64,000 nucleotides of DNA from positions 1 through 64,000 of the forward strand of contig CAYJFP010000004.1 of NCBI GenBank assembly GCA_964369415.1. Direction: 5' to 3'. Position numbers and translations under genes: made by a program. The notes beneath the pieces are model-generated. The model did not search any database and was not told the origin of the DNA. It saw nothing but the letters and a program-made list of their open reading frames with translations. This stretch comes from SIG603 sp964369415. Lineage in GTDB: Bacteria > Bacillota > Clostridia > Oscillospirales > Acutalibacteraceae. Of the stretch, positions 52,194 to 61,674 are shown in pieces; the stretch's first letter is position 1; each line of letters opens with the position of its first letter.

Positions 52194-53396
52194 ATGGGTA
52201 AATGTTTAATTATAGGTTGTGGTGGAGTCGCTGGAGTCTCCATCCATAAATGCTGTCAAAACAGCGATGTTTTCGAGGAAATCATGATTGCAAGCAGAAC
52301 AAAATCCAAATGTGATGCTATAAAAGAAAAACTTGAGGGCAAGACAAAGACTAAAATCCACACCGCTAAAGTCGATGCCGATAACGTAGCCGAGCTTGTA
52401 GCACTCATAAACGACTTCAAGCCTGATGTCGTATTAAATCTTGCTCTTCCATATCAAGATTTAACAATCATGGACGCCTGTTTAGAAACCAAAACTCACT
52501 ATATCGACACCGCAAACTATGAGCCATTAGACACCGCTAAATTTGAATATAAGTGGCAATGGGAATATAGAGAAAAATTTGAAAAAGCAGGCATTTGCGC
52601 CCTTTTAGGAAGTGGGTTTGACCCAGGAGTTACAGGAGTTTTCTCGGCATATGCGATGAAACATCATTTTGACGAAATTAATTATATTGACATTTTAGAC
52701 TGCAATGGTGGCGACCATGGCTACCCATTTGCAACAAACTTCAATCCTGAAATTAACATCAGAGAAGTTTCTGCAAACGGCAGCTATTGGGAAGACGGAA
52801 AATGGGTCGAGACGGAGCCTATGGAAATAAAAAGAGAGTACGATTTTAAAGGCGTTGGCATGAAGGACATGTATCTTCTACACCATGAAGAACTTGAAAG
52901 CCTTGCGCTTAACATCAAAGGCATTAAGAGAATCAGATTTTTCATGACTTTTGGCCAAAGCTATATCACACATTTAAAGTGTCTTGAAAATGTCGGAATG
53001 ACTTCTATTAAACCGATTATGTACGAGGGTAAAGAGATAGTTCCAATTCAGTTTTTAAAAGCTGTCTTGCCGGACCCTGCTTCACTTGGACCTAGAACTG
53101 TCGGCAAAACTAATATCGGTTGTATTTTTAAGGGTAAAAAAGACGGAAAAGACAAAACCTACTATCTATACAACATCTGCGACCATCAAGAGTGTTATAA
53201 AGAGGTTGAGTCTCAGGCAATTTCCTACACAACAGGCGTTCCTGCTATGATAGGAGCTATGCTAGTCATGAACGGCACATGGAACAAAGCTGGTGTGTAT
53301 AATATCGAAGAGTTTGACCCAGATCCATTCATGGATGCACTTAACAAATGGGGTCTTCCATGGGAAGAGGACTTTAATCCTATTTTGGTGGACTGA
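52194..53396 (+). CDS. Carboxynorspermidine/carboxyspermidine dehydrogenase
   Basis: A 400-residue saccharopine-dehydrogenase-family enzyme: Rossmann start CLIIGCGGVAGVSIHKCC, LNLALPYQDLTIMDACL, and GSGFDPGVTGVFSAYA. It condenses aspartate beta-semialdehyde with a diamine (putrescine or diaminopropane) and reduces the Schiff base with NADPH. The position immediately before the matching decarboxylase identifies it over lysine-pathway saccharopine dehydrogenases. Ribosome binding site AAGGAG. The stop overlaps the next start by one base. Confidence 0.92.
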   Translation: MGKCLIIGCGGVAGVSIHKCCQNSDVFEEIMIASRTKSKCDAIKEKLEGKTKTKIHTAKVDADNVAELVALINDFKPDVVLNLALPYQDLTIMDACLETKTHYIDTANYEPLDTAKFEYKWQWEYREKFEKAGICALLGSGFDPGVTGVFSAYAMKHHFDEINYIDILDCNGGDHGYPFATNFNPEINIREVSANGSYWEDGKWVETEPMEIKREYDFKGVGMKDMYLLHHEELESLALNIKGIKRIRFFMTFGQSYITHLKCLENVGMTSIKPIMYEGKEIVPIQFLKAVLPDPASLGPRTVGKTNIGCIFKGKKDGKDKTYYLYNICDHQECYKEVESQAISYTTGVPAMIGAMLVMNGTWNKAGVYNIEEFDPDPFMDALNKWGLPWEEDFNPILVD

Positions 53397-54526
53397 TGAA
53401 AGATTCACTATATAATGTAAAAACACCTTCTTATGTAGTCGATGAGGAAAAACTCATACACAATCTTGAAACATTAAGAAATGTTTCCCAAAAAGCGGGA
53501 TGTAAAATTCTACTTGCACAAAAAGCCTTCTCCATGTTTGAAACATATCCACTGATAAAAAAATATCTATCGGGCACTACTGCAAGCGGACTTTTTGAAG
53601 CAAAGCTTGGCTTTGAAGAAATGGGCGGAGAAACCCATGTGTTTTCAGCAGCTTATTTAGAAGATGAAATGGATGAAATTCTAAAGATTTGCGATCATAT
53701 AACATTTAATTCTTTTAATCAGTGGCAAAAGTACAAGGACAAAGCTCTAAAATCTGGTAAAAGCTTTGGCATAAGGGTAAATCCCATGCATTCGACTCAA
53801 GGCGGTGGAATTTACGACCCATGCTCTAAGGGTTCAAGGCTTGGCGTAATCAAATCCGAGTTCAAACCCGAGCTTTTAGACGGTATTGATGGACTACATT
53901 TTCACACTTTGTGCGAACAAGGCAGTGAGGATTTAATAAGCACTATAGAGGCTTTTGAAAAGGATTTTGGCGAATATATACCGCAAATGAAGTGGATTAA
54001 TTTTGGCGGAGGTCACCACATCACAAAGCCTGATTACGATACCGATTTACTCATAAATGCCATAGTCAAATTTAAAGAAAAGTATCAGGTAGAGGTTTAT
54101 TTAGAGCCTGGTGAAGCCATAGCCTACTATGCGGGCTACATGGTGACAAGGGTTTTGGATGTCGTAAAAAACGACATTGAAATAGCCATTTTGGACTGCT
54201 CTGCGGCTTGCCATATGCCCGATGTAATAGAAATGCCCTACAGACCACCACTATTTAAAAGCGGTGAAAAGGACGAAAAAAAATTCACCTACCGCCTTAC
54301 AGGCCCTACCTGTCTTGCCGGTGATATAATCGGTGATTACTCTTTTGATGAAAGCTTAAACGAGGGTGACATTCTGATTTTTGAGGACATGGCAATTTAC
54401 TCGATGGTTAAAAATAACACTTTTAACGGGATGGCGCTTCCATCTATTATGCTTTTAAAGAAAGATGGAAACATAAAGATCGTTAAAACTTTTTCTTATG
54501 AAAATTTTAAAAACCGTTTGTCCTAA
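53396..54526 (+). CDS. nspC: Carboxynorspermidine/carboxyspermidine decarboxylase
   Basis: A 376-residue fold III PLP decarboxylase. The PLP Lys lies in ILLAQKAFSMFETYP. Other marks are INFGGGHHIT, YLEPGEAIAYYAGYM (EPGE, where diaminopimelate decarboxylases have EPGR) and ILDCSAACHMPDVIEMPYR, all typical of NspC. It decarboxylates the product of the preceding dehydrogenase to (nor)spermidine. Last gene of the operon, followed by a terminator. It duplicates by another chemistry what speD and speE already provide. Confidence 0.94.
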   Translation: MKDSLYNVKTPSYVVDEEKLIHNLETLRNVSQKAGCKILLAQKAFSMFETYPLIKKYLSGTTASGLFEAKLGFEEMGGETHVFSAAYLEDEMDEILKICDHITFNSFNQWQKYKDKALKSGKSFGIRVNPMHSTQGGGIYDPCSKGSRLGVIKSEFKPELLDGIDGLHFHTLCEQGSEDLISTIEAFEKDFGEYIPQMKWINFGGGHHITKPDYDTDLLINAIVKFKEKYQVEVYLEPGEAIAYYAGYMVTRVLDVVKNDIEIAILDCSAACHMPDVIEMPYRPPLFKSGEKDEKKFTYRLTGPTCLAGDIIGDYSFDESLNEGDILIFEDMAIYSMVKNNTFNGMALPSIMLLKKDGNIKIVKTFSYENFKNRLS

Positions 54527-54540
54527 AATTAAATAAATTT

Positions 54541-54581
54541 AAAAAGCAAGCTGTCACCACTATGGCGATAGCTTGCTTTTT
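54541..54581. terminator. Bidirectional terminator after the polyamine operon
   Basis: AAAAAGCAAGCT (54541-54552) pairs with AGCTTGCTTTTT (54570-54581); the stem extends imperfectly into the loop. Confidence 0.85.
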
Positions 54582-54585
54582 CACC

Positions 54586-55170
54586 TTATGATTTATCATT
54601 ACCATCAAATACAAAATCTGAACATTTTTTTACATTCTGCTCTGCAAAATATTTATCTTCACCCTTCATCCAATTATTCCAAAACGATAATGCTAATTCT
54701 CCGTCTCTCTCCAATCCACGCTTCAATCTAGTTTCTCTTTTTGTATCTATAAAAATAGTAAAATCATAAAAATTTCGAAGTTGTTTTATCGTTGAATAAC
54801 ATCCCTCAATAATTACTATGCCATTTGGTTTTATTCTCTCAAATTTATCTAAACAATCCCTGTTCCAATCATATTTTTGATACCTTGCCTCTTGGTTATG
54901 ACGCAAAGGCATAATTATATCAGAAATTATTCTTTCAATATCATATTCATAACCAGCAGGAGCTTGAGCTAAATTTGATATTACACGATATTTTTTCTGC
55001 TTATATAAGTCATCCATGTGAACTATGGTGGTGTTTGTGAACTCTAATGCAATCTTATCCGCCAAAGTAGTTTTGCCAGATCCCCCACCACCATCAATAC
55101 CAATTATAATAAGTGAGTTTGCCTTTTCTAATTGTATGCCCTTTATTCTATTAATTATCGTTTTGTGCAT
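54586..55170 (-). CDS. Uridine kinase-like P-loop kinase
   Basis: A 194-residue P-loop kinase with Walker A GIDGGGGSGKTTLA, a DDLY segment after strand 2 and IVIIEGCYS (Walker B-like). It is related to uridine kinase/phosphoribulokinase-type enzymes and probably phosphorylates a nucleoside or small metabolite in the cytoplasm. Monocistronic. Substrate uncertain. Confidence 0.8.
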   Translation of the reverse strand: MHKTIINRIKGIQLEKANSLIIIGIDGGGGSGKTTLADKIALEFTNTTIVHMDDLYKQKKYRVISNLAQAPAGYEYDIERIISDIIMPLRHNQEARYQKYDWNRDCLDKFERIKPNGIVIIEGCYSTIKQLRNFYDFTIFIDTKRETRLKRGLERDGELALSFWNNWMKGEDKYFAEQNVKKCSDFVFDGNDKS

Positions 55171-55242
55171 AATTACTCCTTTTAATTACAATAATATAAG
55201 TCTACACCTCAATTATATAGCACTAAAATTTCTTTTACAAGT

Positions 55243-55273
55243 AAAAAAAAGACGGATAGCTTTATACTATCCG
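55243..55273 (-). terminator. Terminator of the Gfo/Idh gene
   Basis: CGGATAG/CTATCCG stem (55253-55273), followed on the minus strand by GTC and a run of eight U. Confidence 0.82.
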
Positions 55274-55296
55274 CCAAATTTATTATTTATGCAAAA

Positions 55297-56412
55297 TTAG
55301 AAGTGTACAGCTTTGCCTGTTCTTGATGACTCATAAATAGCGTCAAGAATTTTTGTTACAACAAATGATTGCTCTGCTGTTACAAATAATTCGCCTTCGC
55401 CTTTAAGTGCTTTTACCCAAATATCAGCCTCTTTAGATAGTGGTGCTTCACCTGATGAATAACCTGGGATATAAGCTGCTACTTTATGTCCTACAGTTGT
55501 TGTAGAAGGTTGTCCTGCAACAACATGGTTAAGTCTACAAACACCTTCGATAGTGTCAACTCCGCCTTTTGTTCCACAAATCATTGTGTAAGCTTCGTTG
55601 TTAGCAACAGTGTCAGGAGCATTGATCGCCCAAGAAGCTCTTAGGTTGATAACTGCGCCATTTTTCATTTTGATATGTCCTACAGCTGAATCTTCAACTT
55701 CATAAGTTTTGTTATCCCAGCTAGCTAGCTCGCCTCTTCCGTTTACTTGTCCTTGGTTTTCTGGATCTAAAAGTGTACCAAGTTTTTCAAAAGAAGTACC
55801 AACAACATAGTCAACATCATAGTTATCCATAACAAATAGAGTAAAATCAAGGGCATGTGTTCCAATATCAATAAGAGGACCGCCGCCTTGTTGTGCTTTA
55901 TCTGTAAATACGCCCCATGTTGGAACGCCTCTTCTTCTTAAATATGTAGCCTCTGCATAGTAAGCATCGCCAATCCAGCCGTCTTGAACAACTTTTTTAG
56001 CAACAATATTTTCTGCAAAATGACGATATTGATAACCGATTGTAAGCATTTTACCTGTTCTGTTTTTAGCTTCAACCATTTTAGCTGCATCTTCTGTAGA
56101 AGCTGCCATTGGTTTTTCACATAAAACATGTTTGCCAGCTTCTAGAGCTGCAACAGTGATTTCACAGTGAGCAACATTAGGAGTTAAAACATGAACTGCA
56201 TAAATGCTTTCATCTTTTAAAAGCTCTTTATAATCTGTGTAAACTTTTGCATCGGCCGAGCCGTATTCTTTAGCCGCTTTTTCAGCTCTTTCTTTAACGA
56301 TATCGCAGAAAGCTACTAGCTCTACGCTATCAAGTTGTTGTTTCATTCCAGGTAGGTGTTTTGCGTTTGCAATGCCACCGCATCCGATAAATCCAATTCT
56401 TAGTTTTGCCAT
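55297..56412 (-). CDS. Gfo/Idh/MocA-family oxidoreductase
   Basis: A 371-residue NAD(P)-dependent sugar or inositol dehydrogenase. The Rossmann motif RIGFIGCGGIANAKHL is at the N terminus; the catalytic Lys is in LCEKPMAAS and the His in GGPLIDIGTHALDF. Start chosen at the ATG after GGAGG; the TTG five codons upstream is part of that site. Monocistronic. Substrate not predictable; similar proteins act on myo-inositol, glucose-fructose or amino sugars. Confidence 0.88.
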   Translation of the reverse strand: MAKLRIGFIGCGGIANAKHLPGMKQQLDSVELVAFCDIVKERAEKAAKEYGSADAKVYTDYKELLKDESIYAVHVLTPNVAHCEITVAALEAGKHVLCEKPMAASTEDAAKMVEAKNRTGKMLTIGYQYRHFAENIVAKKVVQDGWIGDAYYAEATYLRRRGVPTWGVFTDKAQQGGGPLIDIGTHALDFTLFVMDNYDVDYVVGTSFEKLGTLLDPENQGQVNGRGELASWDNKTYEVEDSAVGHIKMKNGAVINLRASWAINAPDTVANNEAYTMICGTKGGVDTIEGVCRLNHVVAGQPSTTTVGHKVAAYIPGYSSGEAPLSKEADIWVKALKGEGELFVTAEQSFVVTKILDAIYESSRTGKAVHF

Positions 56413-56588
56413 TTCTTTGTCCTCCAATATAAATTTAAATTTAAAATTTCTTCGCAGTTCTTCAATGAGGATTAAATGTATCTCTCAATTTCATAACGAG
56501 ATAATGTTACCATGTTTATTTTAAAAAATCAATATAAATTTCATTTATTTTTTATATTATTCCTGTTAAATTTTAAGCTTTAAACTTG

Positions 56589-56617
56589 TTGATTTTTACT
56601 AAATAATGTAGTATAAT
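56589..56617 (+). promoter_or_regulatory. Promoter of the LysA-like gene
   Basis: TTGATT (56589-56594) and TATAAT (56612-56617), 17-base spacer. The rest of the 242-base gap is AT-rich, with an inverted repeat TATCTC/GAGATA near 56480-56502. Confidence 0.68.
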
Positions 56618-56654
56618 GCTTATTATTGTCAACAAATAAAAAAGGAGCTTAAAT

Positions 56655-57965
56655 ATGGCACTACTTAATAACTTTTCAAACATTACAAGCGAGGATATTA
56701 TTCTTGCTACCAAAGAAAACAAAACGCCTTTTTATCTTTACGATGAAGCAATGATTAAAGAGCGCTGTGCTGATGTAAAAAGCATGCCAAACGCATTTGG
56801 ACTTAATGTAAGGTATGCCATGAAGGCAAACAGTACTAAATATATACTTAATTTAATTAATAAGCAAGGACTGAAAATTGATGCAAGCTCACTTAACGAG
56901 GTTAAAAGAGCTAATTTAGCTGGAATTGCTTTTAGTGATATTATTCTAACTACTCAAGAAGTTCCACTGTATGAAGAAAGAGAAGAACTTGAAAATTTTA
57001 TCAAAAAAGGTTTAAAATACAACGTTTGTTCAACTACTCAGTATAATTTGATTAAAGATTTTGCAAAGGAAAACGCTGTAGAGCTTAGCATAAGGGTTCA
57101 TCCAGGTGTTGGAGCTGGCGAAAGTGCCACAAGAAACACGGGCGATAATTACTCTTGCTTTGGCGTTCATTTAAGCAATTTACCTTCCGTTTTAGATGAT
57201 GCTAAAACTAATGGAATCGTATTTAATCAAGTTCATGTTCATATCGGTTCAGGCGGTGACCCTATTAAATGGCGTGACAATATCGACCTTGAACTTTCTA
57301 TTATAGAAAAATACTTTGACAAAAATATCAAAACTGTAAGTTTTGGCGGAGGTCTTAAAGACTCAAGAATGCCTTATGAAACAAAAGCTGATATTCAAAG
57401 TCTTGGTGAATACGCTAAAGAAAAAATTACTGAATTTGCAGAAAAAACAGGCATCAAACTTGAAATGGAAATTGAACCTGGAACTTATATAGTTGCAAAT
57501 TCTGGCTATTGTGTGGCTTCTGTTTTAGATAAAAAAAGAACTGGCGACGACGGACTTAACTTCATAATTTTAAATGCCGGTATGGAGGTCAATTCAAGAC
57601 CCGTTATGTACGGCTCTGCTCATCCATTTTATGTTATTTCTAATGATGGACAAATTCTCTCTTCTGAATACAACGAGGACAGTCTTAAAACAAATTACGA
57701 GGCAGTTATTGTAGGCAGATGCTGCGAAAGTGGCGACTCACAGTGCATTGATGAAAATGACAATCCCATTCCAAGATTCATGAAAGAGCCTAGTATCGGT
57801 GATTATGTCGTAATCGGAGGAACAGGTGCTTACTGCTCTACGATGACACCTTTTAACTACAATTCACATCAGCAAATTGCTGAAATAATTGTAGATGAAA
57901 GCAAAAACCAAAAACTTATTAGAAGAAGACAAACTATGGATCAAATAGTTTGCAATGAAATTTAA
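56655..57965 (+). CDS. Diaminopimelate/ornithine-type PLP decarboxylase (LysA-like)
   Basis: A 436-residue fold III decarboxylase. The PLP Lys lies in VRYAMKANSTKYIL, the phosphate site in VHVHIGSGGD and VSFGGGL, and the other-subunit Cys in GRCCESGD. The usual EPGR motif is EPGT here, which differs from classic LysA and from NspC, so the substrate may not be diaminopimelate. It is the first gene of a pair with an M50-like protease, stop to start 3 bases, away from any lysine operon. Ribosome binding site AAAGGAG. Confidence 0.75.
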   Translation: MALLNNFSNITSEDIILATKENKTPFYLYDEAMIKERCADVKSMPNAFGLNVRYAMKANSTKYILNLINKQGLKIDASSLNEVKRANLAGIAFSDIILTTQEVPLYEEREELENFIKKGLKYNVCSTTQYNLIKDFAKENAVELSIRVHPGVGAGESATRNTGDNYSCFGVHLSNLPSVLDDAKTNGIVFNQVHVHIGSGGDPIKWRDNIDLELSIIEKYFDKNIKTVSFGGGLKDSRMPYETKADIQSLGEYAKEKITEFAEKTGIKLEMEIEPGTYIVANSGYCVASVLDKKRTGDDGLNFIILNAGMEVNSRPVMYGSAHPFYVISNDGQILSSEYNEDSLKTNYEAVIVGRCCESGDSQCIDENDNPIPRFMKEPSIGDYVVIGGTGAYCSTMTPFNYNSHQQIAEIIVDESKNQKLIRRRQTMDQIVCNEI

Positions 57966-57968
57966 TTT

Positions 57969-59093
57969 ATGATTAATTCTAAAAAAGCAATTATAATAGG
58001 AAAAATATTGCAGCCTGTTGTTTATCTCTTGATAGGCGGATTTTTTGGTTTTTTCATAGTCGATCTTAAAAGAAATGTTTTCCACGATTTTAACATATTT
58101 TTTCTTGTAGCCGCTTCACTTCTTGCTTTTGTCTTGCTTTTTTTGATTCATATTATCACACATGAAGCGGGACATTTAGTTTGTGGTCTTATTTCGGGAT
58201 ATAAGTTTTCATCTTTTAGAATTCTTAGTTTTTCATTTGTTAAAACCGATGGAAAAATTAAGCTTAAGCGCCTTTCACTCGCTGGCACTGGTGGACAATG
58301 TTTGCTTATCCCACCCGATTTAAAAGACGGCAAGTATCCGTTTAAACTATATCTTTTCGGTGGTTCATTTTTTAACATGATTTTGGGCACAATTTCACTA
58401 ATTACCGCCTTACTTTTTGCCGATAACGCTATTTTATTTTCTATTTCGGTATTAAGCACTGCCATAGGTTTTGGTCTTGCCTTCTTAAACTTTTTCCCGA
58501 TTCACGCTGGAGCCGTTTACAACGATGGAATGAATTTTTTAATCTGTTCAAGAGACCCTAAATCCGCAGATTATCTTTGGAGACAGCTAAAAATTTCTTC
58601 ACTCGTTTACGAAGGAACATTACTTTCTCAAATGCCCTTAGAATGGTTTGAAGTCGATGAATCTGCCATTAAAGACAACTCTTTAGCCTCGCAAATTGTA
58701 ATTTTTAAGTTTAGTCTTTTCTTAGAAAAAATGGATTTTGAATCAGCAAAAAAGCTTGCCGAAAAACTTGTTTTAGGGGATTACGGTTTAATTGAGCTTC
58801 AAGATTTTCTTTTACGATGTGAGCTAATTTTCTTTGAACTGATAAGTGAAAATAATCAAACCGCCGTACAAAGCTTTAAGAACAAACCTTTTGATAAATA
58901 TTTTAATTCCATGGCGAATTTCCCGAGCGTTTTAAGGCTTCAGTACACCATGAATTTACTCTGCGACAAGGACAAAGAAAAAGCCGATAAGACTTTAAAA
59001 CAATTTAAAAAAATTGCTAAGTCTTATCCGCTTAAATACGATACCGATCTTGAAAGAAAAATTATCCAATATGTAGATAGTCTTATTACTTAA
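57969..59093 (+). CDS. M50-like site-2 metalloprotease
   Basis: A 374-residue membrane protein. Zinc site HEAGH (IIIITHEAGHLVCGL region, near residue 65) within a transmembrane helix, several further helices to about residue 180, and a possible third ligand in VYNDGMNFL. The C-terminal 190 residues are helical, possibly repeat-like. Site-2 proteases cut membrane-bound regulators or signal peptides. No ribosome binding site is evident; translation is probably coupled to the preceding decarboxylase. The link between the two functions is unclear. Confidence 0.75.
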   Translation: MINSKKAIIIGKILQPVVYLLIGGFFGFFIVDLKRNVFHDFNIFFLVAASLLAFVLLFLIHIITHEAGHLVCGLISGYKFSSFRILSFSFVKTDGKIKLKRLSLAGTGGQCLLIPPDLKDGKYPFKLYLFGGSFFNMILGTISLITALLFADNAILFSISVLSTAIGFGLAFLNFFPIHAGAVYNDGMNFLICSRDPKSADYLWRQLKISSLVYEGTLLSQMPLEWFEVDESAIKDNSLASQIVIFKFSLFLEKMDFESAKKLAEKLVLGDYGLIELQDFLLRCELIFFELISENNQTAVQSFKNKPFDKYFNSMANFPSVLRLQYTMNLLCDKDKEKADKTLKQFKKIAKSYPLKYDTDLERKIIQYVDSLIT

Positions 59094-59965
59094 CAGAATG
59101 GTTCATCATCACAAATATCTTCAATTTTATTTGAACTTAGGCCACAGATTATGTCTGTGGCTTTTTTTTCTGCCATATCCATTAATTCTAAAAAGCTTTC
59201 ACTTCTTACATTTGCTTTATAGTCTTTCCATTCACTTTTTGAAAAATTTGCATAGTCAAAGTCACCTTTTTCAATTTCAGGAATAAAATGGCTTGAAATA
59301 TTTCTCTCTTTTCCTTTTTCGACAACAGAAAGAATCCACTTTTTAATTCCCGTACTGTCACTAAGTTTACCAAAAACTTTTTTTGCATCTTTCATCACTT
59401 GTTTTAAGATTTCAGTGTTTATTTCATCTGAAAACAGCTCTTTGAACAATGTTTTATAAAGTTTTATAATCATTTCTTCATTCTCTTTGTCGCATGAATA
59501 GTATTCTTTCATCTTAATATTTGCAGCGACACCGCCCTTAACCACCCTATAAACTATAGCATCAAGTGCAGCCTCACATTCACCATGAAACACATTTTTT
59601 GATTGCTCAGGCTCGTCTTCTAATAATTCTTCAGCCACAAAATTCACATACGGATGACACACTGAATCTAAGCTATAATGACAAATAAAACCTAAAAAGT
59701 ACGAATATGCCCTGTTCCCATCTTCACTTTTAGCAAATTCTTTCATTATTTTAAGCACTTGACTAGGCTTTGCCATATGTACTTTATGCCCATATTCGCT
59801 TATACTTTCACCTCTCATCCACGGCAAAAATCTGTGCATAAAAAGAAAATCCGGACCTTGTGCACCAAAGTAATAGGCATCCTCGTTTATAACTATCTGC
59901 ATATTCTCTTTAAGATTAATTAATACTTTTTCTGCAAAAATATTGTGTGTAACAGCCGCCGGCAT
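59090..59965 (-). CDS. Zinc-dependent phospholipase C-like protein
   Basis: A 291-residue protein of the zinc-dependent PLC/S1-P1 nuclease-like family. Histidines and acidic residues fall at AVTHNIFA, GAQGPDFLFMHRF, YFLGFICHYSLDSVCHPY and FHGECEAALDA, as expected for the trinuclear site. It lacks a signal peptide, unlike secreted clostridial toxins, so it is an intracellular relative of unknown substrate. The stop overlaps the convergent M50 gene by four bases. It follows the RluA-type gene with a 2-base gap. Confidence 0.8.
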   Translation of the reverse strand: MPAAVTHNIFAEKVLINLKENMQIVINEDAYYFGAQGPDFLFMHRFLPWMRGESISEYGHKVHMAKPSQVLKIMKEFAKSEDGNRAYSYFLGFICHYSLDSVCHPYVNFVAEELLEDEPEQSKNVFHGECEAALDAIVYRVVKGGVAANIKMKEYYSCDKENEEMIIKLYKTLFKELFSDEINTEILKQVMKDAKKVFGKLSDSTGIKKWILSVVEKGKERNISSHFIPEIEKGDFDYANFSKSEWKDYKANVRSESFLELMDMAEKKATDIICGLSSNKIEDICDDEPFC

Positions 59966-59967
59966 AC

Positions 59968-60819
59968 TTACTCCTCCTTAAACAATCCCTTAAACGCTTC
60001 TTTAATATCTTTAGGCATTTCTACTAAAATTTCTTTTTCAAAATCAAGCGCCTCACTTACTATATTTATCTTGCCGCAGTGAAGCGCTTGTCTTTTTATT
60101 ATATTGGTGTCTCCCCCGTATAAATCATCTCCTGCTAAAGGAAATCCCAGCGAAGACATGTGAACCCTTATTTGATGGGTTCTGCCTGTATATATAGTTA
60201 AATTTATCAGACAATGACCATCGTACTCACTAATTTTTTCAAACTGCGTTTTTGCACTTTTGCCATGCCCCACTTCTCTTTTTATCTTGCTATTTTCTGA
60301 CAGACCTATACTTGTATCTATGATACCGCTTGTAGGACAAATACCTTCACAAACAGCAAAATACTTTTTTTCTATTTTTGCACTTGCCGCTATTTTATTT
60401 TTGGCTAAACAGACAAGACCACTGGTATTTCTATCAAGTCTATATATAGGCCTAAATACCAAATCTTTGTATTTATAGGAAAAAGCATTTAGAAGACTTC
60501 CTCCCTCGTGTTTTCCCACCGGATACATCGCCATGAACGGCGGCTTATCTATCACAATAAAATTTTCATCCTCATAAATAACACTTAACTTAATATTTTC
60601 AGGTTCATATAATTTTGTTTTCTCGCCATCAGGTACAATTCTAAGAACATCGCCTTTTTTCATTATATCAATTACTTTAGCCGGTTTTTCGTTTAAATAA
60701 ATCCCACTACTTTTAAGCTTAATAAGCGCTCTAGAAGAAATGCCCTTATGCTTTCTTAAATAAGTTTTTATACTCACGTCCGAAACATCAATTTCATAGG
60801 AAATACCAACTTCACTCAT
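59968..60819 (-). CDS. RluA-family pseudouridine synthase
   Basis: A 283-residue RNA pseudouridine synthase with an N-terminal S4-like segment (about 15-70) and the catalytic motif PIYRLDRNTSGLVCLAK (Asp at about residue 127), followed by YTGRTHQIRVHMSSLGFPLAGD. It modifies uridines in rRNA or tRNA; the exact target is not clear. Four-base overlap with ispA. Confidence 0.92.
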   Translation of the reverse strand: MSEVGISYEIDVSDVSIKTYLRKHKGISSRALIKLKSSGIYLNEKPAKVIDIMKKGDVLRIVPDGEKTKLYEPENIKLSVIYEDENFIVIDKPPFMAMYPVGKHEGGSLLNAFSYKYKDLVFRPIYRLDRNTSGLVCLAKNKIAASAKIEKKYFAVCEGICPTSGIIDTSIGLSENSKIKREVGHGKSAKTQFEKISEYDGHCLINLTIYTGRTHQIRVHMSSLGFPLAGDDLYGGDTNIIKRQALHCGKINIVSEALDFEKEILVEMPKDIKEAFKGLFKEE

Positions 60820-61670
60820 ACACTTCTTTCTTTCATCATCACCGCAAGCTCTTCCAGTTTTGTAGTGTCTTTTTCAAATACATCAAGCGCTTCTACCGCT
60901 TTTTTCGTGTACTCTTCCACCAACTTTTGACCTTGTTTGATTCCCAAAAGTTTTACATAATTGCATTTATTAAGTTTTTCATCTGCGCCTGTATTTTTTC
61001 CAAGTTCTTCCTTGTTTCCAATTACATCGAGTATATCGTCTCTAATTTGAAAAGCCATTCCAAAGTTTATGGCATACTTATCCGCCGCCTCTAAAGCTTT
61101 TTTATCTCCACCTGCAGCTAAAACTCCCGCCATACTTGAAGCTCTTAAAAGCCCTACAGTCTTACCCATATCCATAGCTTTTAGCTCTTCAAAATCAAGT
61201 TCGCGGCCTTCAGATAGCATATCTATCGCCTGTCCGCCTATCATACCGTTTATGCCTGAACAATTTGAAATTACCTTTGAAGCCTCCACAACTCTTTCTG
61301 GTGGCAAATTAGCATTTAATATAGTTTCAAATCCCATATTAAGCAGAGCATCTCCCGCAAGCAGTGCAAATCCTTCACCAAAAACCATGTGATTCGTTGG
61401 ATTTCCTCTTCTTAATTCGTCATTGTCCATACACGGCAAATCATCATGTATCAAAGAATATGCATGTATCATTTCAATACCGCATGCAAACGGCATAGCA
61501 TCTTCATAACTTCCCCCACAAAGATTTGAAAATTCAAGGCAAAGAATAGGTCTTAACCTCTTTCCTGTAAGCAAAAGACTGTATTCAACAGCTTCAAAAA
61601 GCTTGTGCTTATACATTTTGTCATAAGCTGATAAATAATCTTTCAAAGCTTTATCAATTATATTCAGCAT
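60816..61670 (-). CDS. ispA: Polyprenyl (farnesyl/geranyl) diphosphate synthase
   Basis: A 284-residue short-chain isoprenyl diphosphate synthase. First Asp-rich motif LIHDDLPCMDND and second FQIRDDILDV, with GKRLRP for substrate binding. Builds farnesyl diphosphate for undecaprenyl and quinone precursors. Start set at the ATG behind GTGAGG, five bases after the xseB stop; the longer frame overlaps xseB. It is in the standard xseA-xseB-ispA order of Firmicutes. Confidence 0.94.
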   Translation of the reverse strand: MLNIIDKALKDYLSAYDKMYKHKLFEAVEYSLLLTGKRLRPILCLEFSNLCGGSYEDAMPFACGIEMIHAYSLIHDDLPCMDNDELRRGNPTNHMVFGEGFALLAGDALLNMGFETILNANLPPERVVEASKVISNCSGINGMIGGQAIDMLSEGRELDFEELKAMDMGKTVGLLRASSMAGVLAAGGDKKALEAADKYAINFGMAFQIRDDILDVIGNKEELGKNTGADEKLNKCNYVKLLGIKQGQKLVEEYTKKAVEALDVFEKDTTKLEELAVMMKERSV

Positions 61671-61674
61671 AAAA

